Shown piece after piece: positions 13,869 through 23,726 of a stretch of DNA of 64,000 bases (its first letter is position 1; every line of letters starts with the position of its first letter). Location of the stretch: positions 13,247,001 through 13,311,000 of the forward strand of contig CM073325.1 in NCBI GenBank assembly GCA_037043015.1. The letters are read 5' to 3'. The DNA comes from Bryum argenteum. Taxonomy: Eukaryota; Streptophyta; Bryopsida; Bryales; Bryaceae. Both the position numbers and the translations under genes were made by a program. The notes beneath the pieces were generated by a model. It did no database searches. It was not told the origin of the DNA and saw only the letters and a program-made list of their open reading frames with translations.

Positions 13869-14258
13869 CCCACTTTACACTTGCTGTAGGGCTGGCCGAA
13901 AGGTGGGCAGGAATTCGGCCAGGCTCCAGCCCCCATCAATCCACCAATCCTCCAATCAACATCCTCCAATCACCATCCTCCAATCAATGGTGGAGATTCA
14001 CAAGATCCGATGGTGATACACGATTGGGCCCAAGACTCAAGTTTGGGCTTGGAAAAACCTTGTCCCAATTGCCTCGCATGGGCCCAAAGTTTTGGCGCCA
14101 AAAACTGCCATGTAGGACGCCACATAGGATAAAAGGGAGTTCGGGTCCAACCCTAGTATAAAGCCCTTGGGCTCAAGTTGAAAAATTTGAGTGATCCCAT
14201 TGGTCGAAATTTCAATAGTTTGGGCCGGCCCTCAATTAAGACCCAAGTATAAAGTGGG
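13869..14258. mobile_element. MITE-like element with 15-bp inverted ends
   Basis: The left end CCCACTTTACACTTG (13869-13883) is inverted at 14244-14258 with one mismatch, enclosing 390 bp with no coding capacity. Near the left end is a small run of imperfect CATCCTCCAATCA repeats (about 13935-13990). The flanks TACATTTAG and TACAATTTT may be a worn 9-bp target duplication, which would suggest a Mutator-like origin; this is weak. The element ends about 630 bp before the CTR9 start codon, within its probable promoter. Confidence 0.5.
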
Positions 14259-14390
14259 TACAATTTTACATGTGCCATCACCTACAACAAACTTGGGGTG
14301 TCCAAATCCCGAGTTCCCCACCCTCATCGGCCTTTCCCGCGTTTCTGCGGCGGAATCGTGAAAGACATATTCATTCGAATAGAGCGGTCA

Positions 14391-14400
14391 TTAGGGTTAG
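14391..14400 (+). promoter_or_regulatory. Telomere-like box upstream of CTR9
   Basis: TTAGGGTTAG lies about 490 bp upstream of the CTR9 start. A further TTTTAGGGTTC is at 14831-14841 in the leader. Boxes of this type are common near starts of plant housekeeping genes and recur at several genes in this window. Confidence 0.4.
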
Positions 14401-14889
14401 TCATCATCGATATCTCCAGTTTCCGGAAGCTGAAGTTGTGATTGCAGGAATTTGCATTTTACTTTCTTAGGATTTAGAAGCTCTTGGTGTTTTCCGGTGC
14501 ATTAGTTTTCTGCTTTTGCTTTGAACTTTTCAATTTTCTGGAGGTTTCGTGGCTTAATTTATTTCTGACGAGCAAGAGCTTGTCTTTCAAGGGCCGCATT
14601 TAGAGTTATGGAAGTTATCTAGGGGTTTGTGTGTGAAGGTGCGGAAGCGGAAGGAAAAGAAACGGATTGCAGGCATTGGAATTTGTTTTCTCGATGCTAC
14701 TTTTGGTGGAGCTTCACAGGCAATACTGGTTTATTCTGCTAGGAGGCGAGGAGCTTGTTGGATTCGGGTGATGATAGCTATCGGAAGTGGTGCCGTGGTA
14801 TCCATGGCGTCACAGGGGAGGTTTTAAGGGTTTTAGGGTTCAGCTGCGGGGGATTAAAGAGCAGGATTGGGAGAGAACGGAGCGGAGCT

Positions 14890-17800
14890 ATGGCGTGCGT
14901 GTACATCCCCGTCCAGAACACGTCTGAGGAGGTGAGAGTGGCCTTGGAGCAGCTCCCAGCAGACGCAACCGACATTTTGGACATTTTGAAAGCAGAGCAA
15001 GCGCCTCTGAATCTCTGGCTCACGTTCGCGCGAGAGTATTTCAAACAGGGGAAAGTGACAGAGTTTTTGCAGATCTTAGAGGAAGGATCGAGTCCTGAGA
15101 TTGATGAGTATTACAGCGATGTCAAGTATGATCGTATTGCAATTTTGAATGCTTTGGGAGCATATTATACGAATCTAGGAAGAGTTGAATTGAAGCAACG
15201 GGAGAAAGATGAGCATTTTATTCGGGCCACGCAATACTACAACAAGGCGTCCAGGATTGATCAGGATGAGCCTTCGACGTGGGTGGGCAAAGGGCAATTG
15301 CTCGTGGCGAAGGGGGAGCTCGAGCAGGCTCAAGAGGTGTTTAAGATCGTTCTTGATGGGCAGCGAGATAATGTGGCCGCGCTCTTAGGTCAGGCATGTG
15401 TGCAATTCAACAGTGGTCGATTTCAGGAAGCCCTGAAGTTGTACAAGAAAGCATTGCAAATTCATCCGCAGTGTCCGGCTTCCGTTCGGCTGGGGCTGGG
15501 GCTTTGTCGTGTGCGCCTTGGAGAATTTAAGAAAGCTCAGCAGGCCTTTGATCGTGTGCTGCAGCTTGATGCGAACAATGTTGAGGCTTTGATTGCTTCT
15601 GGCGTTTTGGACCTCAATTCCGGCGAGGAGCAGCGAATTCACACAGGGTTGGAAAAGATGCAGGCCGCTTACGAGATTTACCCGTTCTGTACTATGGCTT
15701 TGAACCATCTCGCCAGCCACTTTTTTTTCACAGACCAGCACTTCATGGTGGAACAGCTAACGGAAGCAGCTATAGCTGCAACTGAACACCCCCTTATGAA
15801 GGCTCAGTCTTATTTCAACTTCGCACGATCTTATCACACCAAGGAGGATTATGAGAAGGCAGCGCGGTATTACAGGGCATCCACGGAACTGCTGAAGAAT
15901 CCGAGGGACTTCATATTACCTTACTACGGGCTTGGGCAGGTGCATTTGAAGCTTGGCGATTGGAAAGCGGCGTTGGCAAGCTTTGAAAAGGTGTTAGAGC
16001 TTTATCCTGACAATTGTGAGACGTTGAAGGCGGTAGGCCACATTCTAGGGCAGCAAGGACGGAAAGAGAAGGCTTTGGAACACTTTAAGAAAGCAACCAG
16101 GATGAATCCTAGAGATGTTGATGCTTGGCTCGAGATGGGGGAGCTACTCGTCTCCTCTGACTTTGCAGCTGCGTTAGAGTCGTTTCAGACGGCTCATACT
16201 CTACTGAAGAAAAGCCAGGAAGTGGTTCCGTTAGGTCTGTTGAACAACATCGGGGTTCTTCACTTTGAGAAGGGTGAGCTCGAGGCCGCGAGGAAAGCGT
16301 ACAAGCAGGCTCTTGGGGAGGGGATATGGACCGAATACAGCGAAGGTCATCGCAGCGTCGATGTGGTATCACCCATCGAAGACCACGAGCTTTTCCAGAA
16401 GCTAGAGGCGGAAGGCGTTTCATTGGACGTTCCACCTGAGAAAGTGACGGTTTTGTTCAACCTTGCGAGACTACATGAGCAGCTACACGAGACTGACAAA
16501 GCTTCGGTCTTGTACCGACTCATTCTTTACAAGCATCCGCAGTATGAGGATGCATACCTTCGGCTTGGAGCTTTGTCTCTGGCTCGTAGCAACATCGCTA
16601 CAAGTTTAGAGTTGGTGAATAAGGCACTGAAAGCCAACGGTAGGAATGTGGAAGCATTGTCTGTGCGTGGGAATCTGGAAGTGAAGACGGATGACTGGCT
16701 CACAGCCAAGGAGACATACAAAAGCATTCTTGAGATCAAGGGGGGGAATGATACCTATGCCATGGTGGCGCTTGGGAATTGGAATTACTATGCAGCCACA
16801 CGAGGAGAGAAGAAGAATGCCAAGTTAGAGGCTACTCATTTAGAGAAGGCTCGTGACTTGTATCAGAAGGTTTTGGGACTGCAACCTAACAACATGTATG
16901 CAGCGAATGGTATTGGAGTCGTCCTGGCAGAGAAGGGAATGTTTGATTTAGCTAAGGACATCTTTACCCAAGTGCAGGAGGCAGCGCAAGGCAACCTTGC
17001 TGTGGATATGCCCGATGTGTGGATCAACTTGGGGCACATTTACCTTGCGCAGGGCCAGTTCGGTCTCGCGGTGAAGATGTACCTCAACTGCCTGAAGAGA
17101 TTCTACCACAACACGGATCACCAGATCCTTCTGTATCTAGCGCGGACACACTACGAAGCAGAACAGTGGCAGGAGTGCAAGCGCGTTCTGTTGCGAGCCA
17201 TCCACCTAGCTCCATCCAACTACATGTTAAGATTCGATGTTGCCATCGCCATGCAGAAATTCTCTACAGCAACTCTGCAGAAGGCGAAGCGCACAGCGGA
17301 TGAGGTACGGCAGGCGGTGTTCGAGTTGAAGAATGCGTTGCGGTTGTTCAGCCAATTGGCAGGAGTGGAAGATCCGAAGGTGCATGGATTTGATGAGAAG
17401 AAGTTGGACATGCACAGCGATTACTGCAAACACTTGCTGGATGCTGCGAAAGTGCACTTGGAAGCGGCAGAGCGCGAGGAGCAGCAGCTGCGGCAGAAGC
17501 AAGAGGTTGCTCGTCAGGTGGCTGTGGCAGAAGAGGCACGCCGCAAAGCGGAGGATGAACACCGACTGCAACAGGAGAGGAGACGACGGGACGCGGAGCA
17601 ACGTATTGCACTGCAATTAGAGGACAAGCTGCAACAGACCAAGGCCATCTGGAACCAGAAACGCGGTGGTGACAAGGGCGGTGGTGATGACGGAGAGGAT
17701 GGGGCCGGAGGCAAGAAGGAGAAGAAGAAGAGGAAGAAGAAGGAAAAGAAAACCGCACAATACTCAGATGGTGAGGACGGCGGTCGCGCTAGTCCGCGAG

Positions 17801-17964
17801 CGGTTTCCGACGACGATGCCGATGACGTGCCTGTCAAGTCTCAATCTAAGAAAAAGAGACGAAAGCGGGCAGTGTCCGACTCTGAAGAGGAGGGTGAGAT
17901 GACACCGGCAGAGAGTCCTGTACATTATGTGCCTGAGCAGCAATCGGAGCCTGACGATGACTGA
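14890..17964 (+). CDS. CTR9: CTR9/VIP6 homolog, TPR subunit of the Paf1 complex
   Basis: Uninterrupted 1024-residue frame. It begins MACVYIPVQNTSEEVRVALE, as plant CTR9 (VIP6/ELF8) does. The ATG at 14890 is the first in frame; the frame upstream is open but has no ATG. Residues about 40-830 are tandem TPR helices (AREYFKQGK, AIAATEHPL, GKGQLLVAKGELEQA, GNWNYYAATRG). A charged coiled coil follows (about 850-940: EEQQLRQKQEVARQVAV), then a Lys/Asp/Ser-rich nuclear tail with KKKRKKKEKK and an acidic end. CTR9 scaffolds the Paf1 complex with RNA polymerase II, promoting H2B ubiquitination and H3K4/K36 methylation in the nucleus. There are no introns, which is unusual for a plant gene of this length; an intact retrocopy or ancestral intron loss are both possible. 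A 17-codon upstream frame (14771-14827) lies in the leader. Confidence 0.97.
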   Translation: MACVYIPVQNTSEEVRVALEQLPADATDILDILKAEQAPLNLWLTFAREYFKQGKVTEFLQILEEGSSPEIDEYYSDVKYDRIAILNALGAYYTNLGRVELKQREKDEHFIRATQYYNKASRIDQDEPSTWVGKGQLLVAKGELEQAQEVFKIVLDGQRDNVAALLGQACVQFNSGRFQEALKLYKKALQIHPQCPASVRLGLGLCRVRLGEFKKAQQAFDRVLQLDANNVEALIASGVLDLNSGEEQRIHTGLEKMQAAYEIYPFCTMALNHLASHFFFTDQHFMVEQLTEAAIAATEHPLMKAQSYFNFARSYHTKEDYEKAARYYRASTELLKNPRDFILPYYGLGQVHLKLGDWKAALASFEKVLELYPDNCETLKAVGHILGQQGRKEKALEHFKKATRMNPRDVDAWLEMGELLVSSDFAAALESFQTAHTLLKKSQEVVPLGLLNNIGVLHFEKGELEAARKAYKQALGEGIWTEYSEGHRSVDVVSPIEDHELFQKLEAEGVSLDVPPEKVTVLFNLARLHEQLHETDKASVLYRLILYKHPQYEDAYLRLGALSLARSNIATSLELVNKALKANGRNVEALSVRGNLEVKTDDWLTAKETYKSILEIKGGNDTYAMVALGNWNYYAATRGEKKNAKLEATHLEKARDLYQKVLGLQPNNMYAANGIGVVLAEKGMFDLAKDIFTQVQEAAQGNLAVDMPDVWINLGHIYLAQGQFGLAVKMYLNCLKRFYHNTDHQILLYLARTHYEAEQWQECKRVLLRAIHLAPSNYMLRFDVAIAMQKFSTATLQKAKRTADEVRQAVFELKNALRLFSQLAGVEDPKVHGFDEKKLDMHSDYCKHLLDAAKVHLEAAEREEQQLRQKQEVARQVAVAEEARRKAEDEHRLQQERRRRDAEQRIALQLEDKLQQTKAIWNQKRGGDKGGGDDGEDGAGGKKEKKKRKKKEKKTAQYSDGEDGGRASPRAVSDDDADDVPVKSQSKKKRRKRAVSDSEEEGEMTPAESPVHYVPEQQSEPDDD

Positions 17965-19025
17965 CAGCAACTTCAACGAGCTGGGGATATGGCAGGGGCA
18001 GATCCTATTTCCGTTTGAGTGGGACGTGGTTCCATTGTGTAAATAGAGCATTAACTTGAGCCTGGGTCTACCCCAAAGAAGATTGAGACAGAGATTAGAA
18101 GGACAGTCTACTTAGCATCGAGACTCTTCCTGACGAGGGCGTCACAGCATTCGTTCGATTATACCAGCAGCAACATCAGTCGTGTAAACGTACTTCAGAT
18201 GTGTATGACATCTTGGCTCTTGAATTTGCGACCTGCAATTGAGGCTCTCTCTTTCATTGAGATTCGTACTTGTGTATGCTTACAATGCTCCAAGAACACA
18301 GTCCGATGATGTATGCAGGCACCCCCAAGATTCTCAGAGGAAGCAGGGAAACTGTGCTCGTTATTTGGATCTGAAACAGTCTCTCAAGGATCCAGCTTTT
18401 CTCAATTCTGTGGTGCTGCTCGCAGAGTCTGGTTATTGATTCGAAGGATGAGTTTCTAATAAAAATGGTGATAAACCTAACTGTTTTAGGGTATGTAGGT
18501 ACTATCAACCATGCAGCGGCTAGCTACTGAGGTGTGAACTGGAAAGTTCGACAGCCACCTCGACTTGGTGCGCCAATACTTTTGATATCTTGTTCCTGCT
18601 GTATGCCCACGACCCCCTCAGCTTCAGAACACATAAGAATTGCTGATAAAGGAAAAACTTGTTTACCCAGGTATGACAATTTTAATATCTGTGTTCACAA
18701 AAGGAACTTCCAGTTATTACAACAGGTTACATTACAGTTCCTGTTGTTTAATTCACTACATAAGAAATGATGATTTACATGGTCCTGCTATCCTCAATCT
18801 ATGGTCATGTCTTGAGCCGCCTTCAAGCTTTGTTGGTACCATTTTGAGTTACATTTTCACTATCACTGTACTTCCTCCTTGTCAAGCTCACTGCGTGCTT
18901 AGATGGGATTAGCTGATTTGGGTGGGAGCTCTGTTGGATTAGTAATTGCAAGACTTCGTAGCTCGTGGTCTGTGCATCCGTCTGGTGCTTACATGCAGAG
19001 AGGGCAAGTTCCTGAAAACCTCACT
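17965..19025. other. CTR9 3' region and spacer
   Basis: The first several hundred bases are probably CTR9 3' UTR. No convincing gene is seen; open frames near 18240-18910 are short and have no recognisable features. Confidence 0.4.
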
Positions 19026-19165
19026 ACACAAGAGTTGTTAATCAGTGTTATGTGGAGATTTCACAAGTGTTGTTAGTTTGTGTTACGTGGACATTACACA
19101 AGAGTCGTTAATCAGTGTTATGTGGAGATTTCACAAGAGTTGTTAGTTTGTGTTACGTGGAGATT
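19026..19165. repeat. Tandem duplication, 2 x 70 bp built from ~35-bp subunits
   Basis: Units at 19026-19095 and 19096-19165 differ at only a few bases. Each unit is itself two related halves of about 35 bp (ACAAGAGTTGTTAATCAGTG versus ACAAGTGTTGTTAGTTTGTG, each followed by TTAYGTGGA), so the array is four degenerate 35-bp copies. No coding role is apparent. Confidence 0.8.
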
Positions 19166-19926
19166 AGTGTAACGGGTAACTTTTGGTAAATAACACTATT
19201 TCTGAACTCTCTTAAGACTAGTGTTCAATCATTGGCTTGTCATTGCAATCGGATATCCTTCAAGTCACCCCATTGCACCACTTCCAATAAATTCTTCCAC
19301 TTGCAAGAAAATTTGCATGCTCTCACATTTAGTGTTGTGGTTTGTCGATTAGTGTTGTATCACTATAGTGACGTGTGACAGTTAATGTTACGATTCGCAA
19401 TGAACATTTGTAACTTACACCTACACAAGATCAATGTACTGTGCTTATCTAGACTAATCAAGGGCCTGAACGCTCAGGAAAAATTGAAGGAACTAAACGA
19501 GAATGAGACCTATGTTGCGGAGCTCATCAGTTCAAAAAAAGATCTTGGAGAGTAAGAGTGACACGGTTATGGGAACAATGACATTGTAAAATGGTCTCAA
19601 ATTTCAGTAATCGACTAATCTGTGATACTTTGAGGCACATCACTCGTTTTACGCAGTCACTAAATGAACTTAATCTGATATCCCAGTGTAGTAATACTAA
19701 TCCAACAAGAGGCTTTTGAGCTTAGCATTGATCTGGAAACGCTCACACATGTCCAGAGACGGACAGTAACATGAATAACGACCGCGAAGGACATCAACCT
19801 CCAGATTTCGAATAACTGAAGCAAGAATTGACGCGGAATTTGAAGGCTTATTTCTCCTAAGCAGCCAGGCCATAAAATCACCTACTGGCTTGAAATGGCC
19901 GGCGTGAGTACCAGGAATTACCAAGT

Positions 19927-21942
19927 TCATTTGTCTTCAGATGCAATTTCTTTACGCTTGGTACCAAATCTCCGAAGCTGCCATCGTCCAAGACCAGAGC
20001 CTTCTTTGGGTATCAGGCAACCCACCGCGCAGGCAGTATACGGTGTGTCAGCGTGAGCAACGAAGGCGACGCGAGGAGTAATGAGTTTCTCCGGTTTCAC
20101 CCCCGCATACTCAATGGGTAAGAGATAGATGCGTGACTTCTTCTCAAATTTCTTCTCAACCTTCAGCTCTGAAATGACCATGGTCCCGAACTGCGACCTC
20201 AAGGCTATCAAGCGCCGCTCCTTCTTCTCCCATGTAACCGCGGCCATGGCCGCGAAGTTGGTGAATCCCAGCGTCTCCGTTTGCGGCCTGCTACCTGCCA
20301 AATCCAGCACCTCCTGGGACGTGCTGCTGGAGCCAGCCACCATCGACAGGGTCAAGTTCAACAGGGGGAGTGCAATGCCTTCAGACTCCACGCTTTTCTT
20401 GTGCACGGTGCGGTTGATGTCCACACAGAGCCCCACTCGCATGCCGAAGAGCATGTCCCAGATCTCTGAGCTTTTAAAGTCTTTCTCCAGCAGTTTCACC
20501 ATCTCTGGCAAGCTCTGTGGCGCCGACTCCCATGTTACCAAGCCCGTGGAAGAGTACGGAAGCAGCACCCCTTCGTCTGCACCCGGTTTCTCCACAAGTT
20601 TCTCCCGGCCTTCTACATCACTGCTCTTCCATTTCGTGATGCTCATGAATGGGGCCTTGCTCACCTGATCTATTGTGGGCACCATGCAGAGCTCCTCTTC
20701 CGCCACGTCGTGATCAATCTCGTGGCACCAGAAGGTCCAGGAGTAATCTCCTTTGGAGTTCGCGGCCTCGAAGAGCTGCTTCAGAATGACGCGCTTCAGA
20801 TAACGGTCTACACTAGTTTTGTCGTCGACACGAGTTTTGTCGTCGACATAGACAGTCGTCACCAGTTTCGTGAGCTGAACCACTCCTAGCATTCCATATG
20901 CATAGTCTTCGTCTTTTGAACAGTCGCGGCGCCACACGCACGGCATGGCATCTCCCAACAGCATGGGAGCTTGCACCAGCTTTGCCACTGAGTCCCAGAA
21001 GCATGGCTTCTGTTTCATGGTGCACAAGGGGCTTACGGAGGCTGCACGGCGTTGAACAGGGGCTGCGATGCGAAACACATCCTGAATTGGAATGCTCTCT
21101 TCTTTGTTCCCGACCAAGAAGGTGCGCTCATTCAGCACCGCCTCCTGAAAGGTCCACACTCGAGTCCACCAACTACTTTTGAACAATGTCTCTATGAAGC
21201 AGTCCTGTCCGAGCGTGGCAAACATGTAGCTTCCGTAGATGTCGACGTCGTTAAGATTGGCGTAGCACTCGTCATTCATGAGTGCATTGCACTTCGCCAC
21301 AGTTTTGCAGGTTTTTTCGCGCACGTCAGGCATAATGCATACGACCATGGCAGCGCCCCGGTAAATGTCATCCATTTTGGCCATTTCCTCCTTCTTGTCT
21401 GTGTCTGGATAGCAGTGCTGGTTTGTGCACTTATAGTGGTCTGAAACGCTGTGCTGGTTGATGCAAATTGCGTCGATCCAGATTGCGAGCGATGTGTGCT
21501 CGGAGATACGCTCGGCGATTTTTAGTGCCTGATCGGTCACGCATCGGCCATTCCATTTCAGCAGCCACTTTCGTTCAGCAGAAGGAGCCCATACGTAGGA
21601 GATTGCAATGTACGGCATGTTCTCGTCGCCGCCGTCGATTAGATCGCCCTTCAGGTATAGCTTTCCAGGACGAGCAAGTGTACTGCCAGTGTTCTTTGAA
21701 TCCGGTGCAGGGAGATTAACAGGGTTCTTGTGCCACGGGCTGTATGGAAGCACTTGACCTTCAATTCTCTTCAGTGCGTCTCTCAACACTGTACAGCGCT
21801 GCGCTAACGCGTAGCCAACCTTCATCTGTCCGCAATGATGCTCGTTCTCCCCATCCTCCAATTTGCAATTCCAGAAATTCATATCTGCTGTCCTTGGGTG
21901 CTCGTTCTCCCCATCCTCCAATTGGCAATTCCGGAAACTCAT
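19927..21942 (-). CDS. HET-domain protein (heterokaryon-incompatibility type)
   Basis: Single-exon frame of 671 residues from the ATG at 21942. Residues about 112-270 carry the HET signature blocks in order: YIAISYVWAP, LAIWIDAICINQ, KMDDIYRGAAMVVCIM and WWTRVWTFQEAVL. The remaining roughly 400 residues match nothing I recognise. HET domains are best known from filamentous fungi, where they act in allorecognition and programmed cell death; the plant role is unknown. The N terminus holds a 20-residue direct duplication (RNCQLEDGENEH / WNCKLEDGENEH). Later ATGs at 21882 or at MKVGYALAQ are possible starts. Lack of introns and clearly higher GC than the neighbouring spacer fit acquisition by transfer, but intron-poor native genes also occur here. 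The frame looks intact. Confidence 0.85.
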   Translation of the reverse strand: MSFRNCQLEDGENEHPRTADMNFWNCKLEDGENEHHCGQMKVGYALAQRCTVLRDALKRIEGQVLPYSPWHKNPVNLPAPDSKNTGSTLARPGKLYLKGDLIDGGDENMPYIAISYVWAPSAERKWLLKWNGRCVTDQALKIAERISEHTSLAIWIDAICINQHSVSDHYKCTNQHCYPDTDKKEEMAKMDDIYRGAAMVVCIMPDVREKTCKTVAKCNALMNDECYANLNDVDIYGSYMFATLGQDCFIETLFKSSWWTRVWTFQEAVLNERTFLVGNKEESIPIQDVFRIAAPVQRRAASVSPLCTMKQKPCFWDSVAKLVQAPMLLGDAMPCVWRRDCSKDEDYAYGMLGVVQLTKLVTTVYVDDKTRVDDKTSVDRYLKRVILKQLFEAANSKGDYSWTFWCHEIDHDVAEEELCMVPTIDQVSKAPFMSITKWKSSDVEGREKLVEKPGADEGVLLPYSSTGLVTWESAPQSLPEMVKLLEKDFKSSEIWDMLFGMRVGLCVDINRTVHKKSVESEGIALPLLNLTLSMVAGSSSTSQEVLDLAGSRPQTETLGFTNFAAMAAVTWEKKERRLIALRSQFGTMVISELKVEKKFEKKSRIYLLPIEYAGVKPEKLITPRVAFVAHADTPYTACAVGCLIPKEGSGLGRWQLRRFGTKRKEIASEDK

Positions 21943-21958
21943 ATCTGCTGCCCTTGGG
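21839..21958. repeat. Direct tandem repeat, 2 x 60 bp, in HET gene N terminus
   Basis: Two 60-bp units with about five differences. They encode the duplicated 20-residue segment of the HET protein, so the duplication keeps frame. Confidence 0.9.
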
Positions 21959-22063
21959 TACCACTGCACTAATTTCGTGATTCGCAATCACAAAAGGCAA
22001 CAAATTCAACAGAATAGATGCACCCTGCACATCCCACATCCTGTGAGGATGGAACCCGAACAC

Positions 22064-23137
22064 TTCAAACTCCCATACACAGGCAACGAATGTTCATAAG
22101 AGAACGCTGAACGAAAACAAAAGAAAAGAGAATGCATATTTTACTTGGAGGTGGCCAAGCACATTCCAGAAAAAAATCCACTAACTAAATCTCCCGAGTT
22201 CCACCATCTTCCGAACATATTGACTTTACAAGTAACCGAGCACGAAACGCAAAACAGCTTCGCTAATACCACACTAAGATAGACTGAGAATCCGAGTATC
22301 ATCAATTTGACAACTTTAATTATTTTTGCGCTTCATAAAACACTCAAAGAGAAAGAAATAATAAAACAAACCTTGGAGGAAGGCACGTCTCTGCGCTCCG
22401 AAATCCGCATGAACCCTGCGGTGATCCAGATGTACGGTGTCTGTCCCACAATCACCGAGATAACAGTCAATGGATCACAATCCGCTTATAAACTAGTCAA
22501 GCCATCGCTCAAAACTAGCAGGATTGTGCCACTACACGTTTTCCTTACCTATCTCTATCTTTCTGTTGGTAACCTGTTTAGATTGAACGGATAGGCTGGT
22601 GGATGATCAACAAAGTGCTCTGAGGGAAGAAATGACAAAACTGTCCGATGAAGATTTCTGATAATAGACTCATTTAATAGCATGCTGACAACTCACCCCC
22701 ATGTGATGCATGCTCACCTCCCATGGAATAACCACCCATGCTTAACATGCTCATGTACCCTTCAAACAATACCCGGTCAAGATCCGTGCAGAACATGCTC
22801 ACTACCAGCACAAAATTCGTAAAAAGAGAGTGTGCAGACAGGACTGATTTGACTGGATGATAGCAAGTGATTCTGGCCACCGAAGTTTGAAGCATTCCGG
22901 TCCACAACTCTATCAAGACATCCTTCAAAGTCCAGGACATTGTGAGATTGAAGAAGCACTCGCAAATTGAGCGGATAGACCTCTTTGGTTCTGCATTGAA
23001 GAGATAGCGAGACTGTACAGAAAGGTGGAGACTACAAATAAAAACCTAAGTCAATCAGCAGCCTCTATGGCTCCTGCAGTTCGGAATCAATGGTTCAGGT
23101 CACGGAAAAACGAAAAAAATATATAATTGATCGATGT
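22064..23137. other. Spacer between HET gene and 117-residue gene
   Basis: This holds the presumed HET 5' leader and promoter and the 3' region of the next gene. Several short frames occur on both strands, none with family features. A short hydrophobic run on the minus strand near 22385-22480 (VISVIVGQTPYIWITAGFM), followed by a possible donor GTTTGT, could be a stray exon but cannot be linked to anything. Confidence 0.3.
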
Positions 23138-23564
23138 TTAATCAGCTGGAGTGTCAGCTCGCGGCTCTCGATCCACCCTCGGTGGTGGCGCGGTAGTAAA
23201 CATAAACTCGCGGTCATTAGGTTTGCCACTTTCGCTGTGCTGGCAAATGATCCTCACCATGCGCCGCTCTCGCATCCAACGCAACATCATTTTCATGTGT
23301 CGCTTACTCTTTAACCCGTGATTCTCCATCTGCAACAACGATGATTTTTGAGCGATTGAAGGAAGCATGCAGATGCTGAGTTGAATTGAGGTATGGGCGG
23401 ACCTGAGAAGCATGGTTCCAGCAATCGGAGACGGTGATGGGACCGTGGTGGTCGATGATATTCCGGAGCGTCTGCGAGGCGATCTCCACCTGGTCGCCCA
23501 AGTTGGAGAGCTTGATCGGACGTGGACCTAGCTTTCTGGCCCACAACACTGCCGTCGCGAACAT
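23138..23564 (-). CDS. Small conserved-looking protein, 117 residues, two exons
   Basis: Exon 1 (23403-23564, 54 codons) starts MFATAVLWARKLGPRPIKLS and ends at the donor CAG/GTCCGC. Exon 2 (23138-23329) starts after TTGTTGCAG and ends at TAA; both are in phase 0. The protein has a short hydrophobic, basic N terminus that could be a mitochondrial targeting signal. It then has a compact region with HHGPITVSDCW and GLKSKRHMKMMLRWMRERRM, whose helix-turn-helix spacing and basic patch resemble a small winged-helix or ribosome-associated fold. I do not recognise the family with certainty, so function is not assigned. Support comes from clean splice sites, an upstream telo box at 23592 and codon-like composition. 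Confidence 0.6.
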
Positions 23565-23591
23565 CGTTGCTGCAAATAGCACCCACTCGTT

Positions 23592-23605
23592 AAACCCTAA
23601 ACCCC
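23592..23605 (-). promoter_or_regulatory. Telo box upstream of the 117-residue gene
   Basis: AAACCCTAAACCCC sits 28 bp upstream of the start codon at 23564. Such boxes are frequent near the transcription starts of plant genes for translation and other basic functions. Confidence 0.45.
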
Positions 23606-23726
23606 ATAGCCAGGTTTCCTCTGCAATCGGTTTGCAAAACCTCTTTCTGCAAACTCTTCACCATAAATGGATGAATGACGCTCGTACGTGAAATTCTTGA
23701 ACTGTCTCTTTCATAATGATGGTGTC

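Noticed and set aside
22674-22940. 88-codon minus-strand frame downstream of the 117-residue gene
   Set aside because: No domain, no splice support and AT-rich surroundings; it probably overlaps the 3' UTR of the neighbouring gene.
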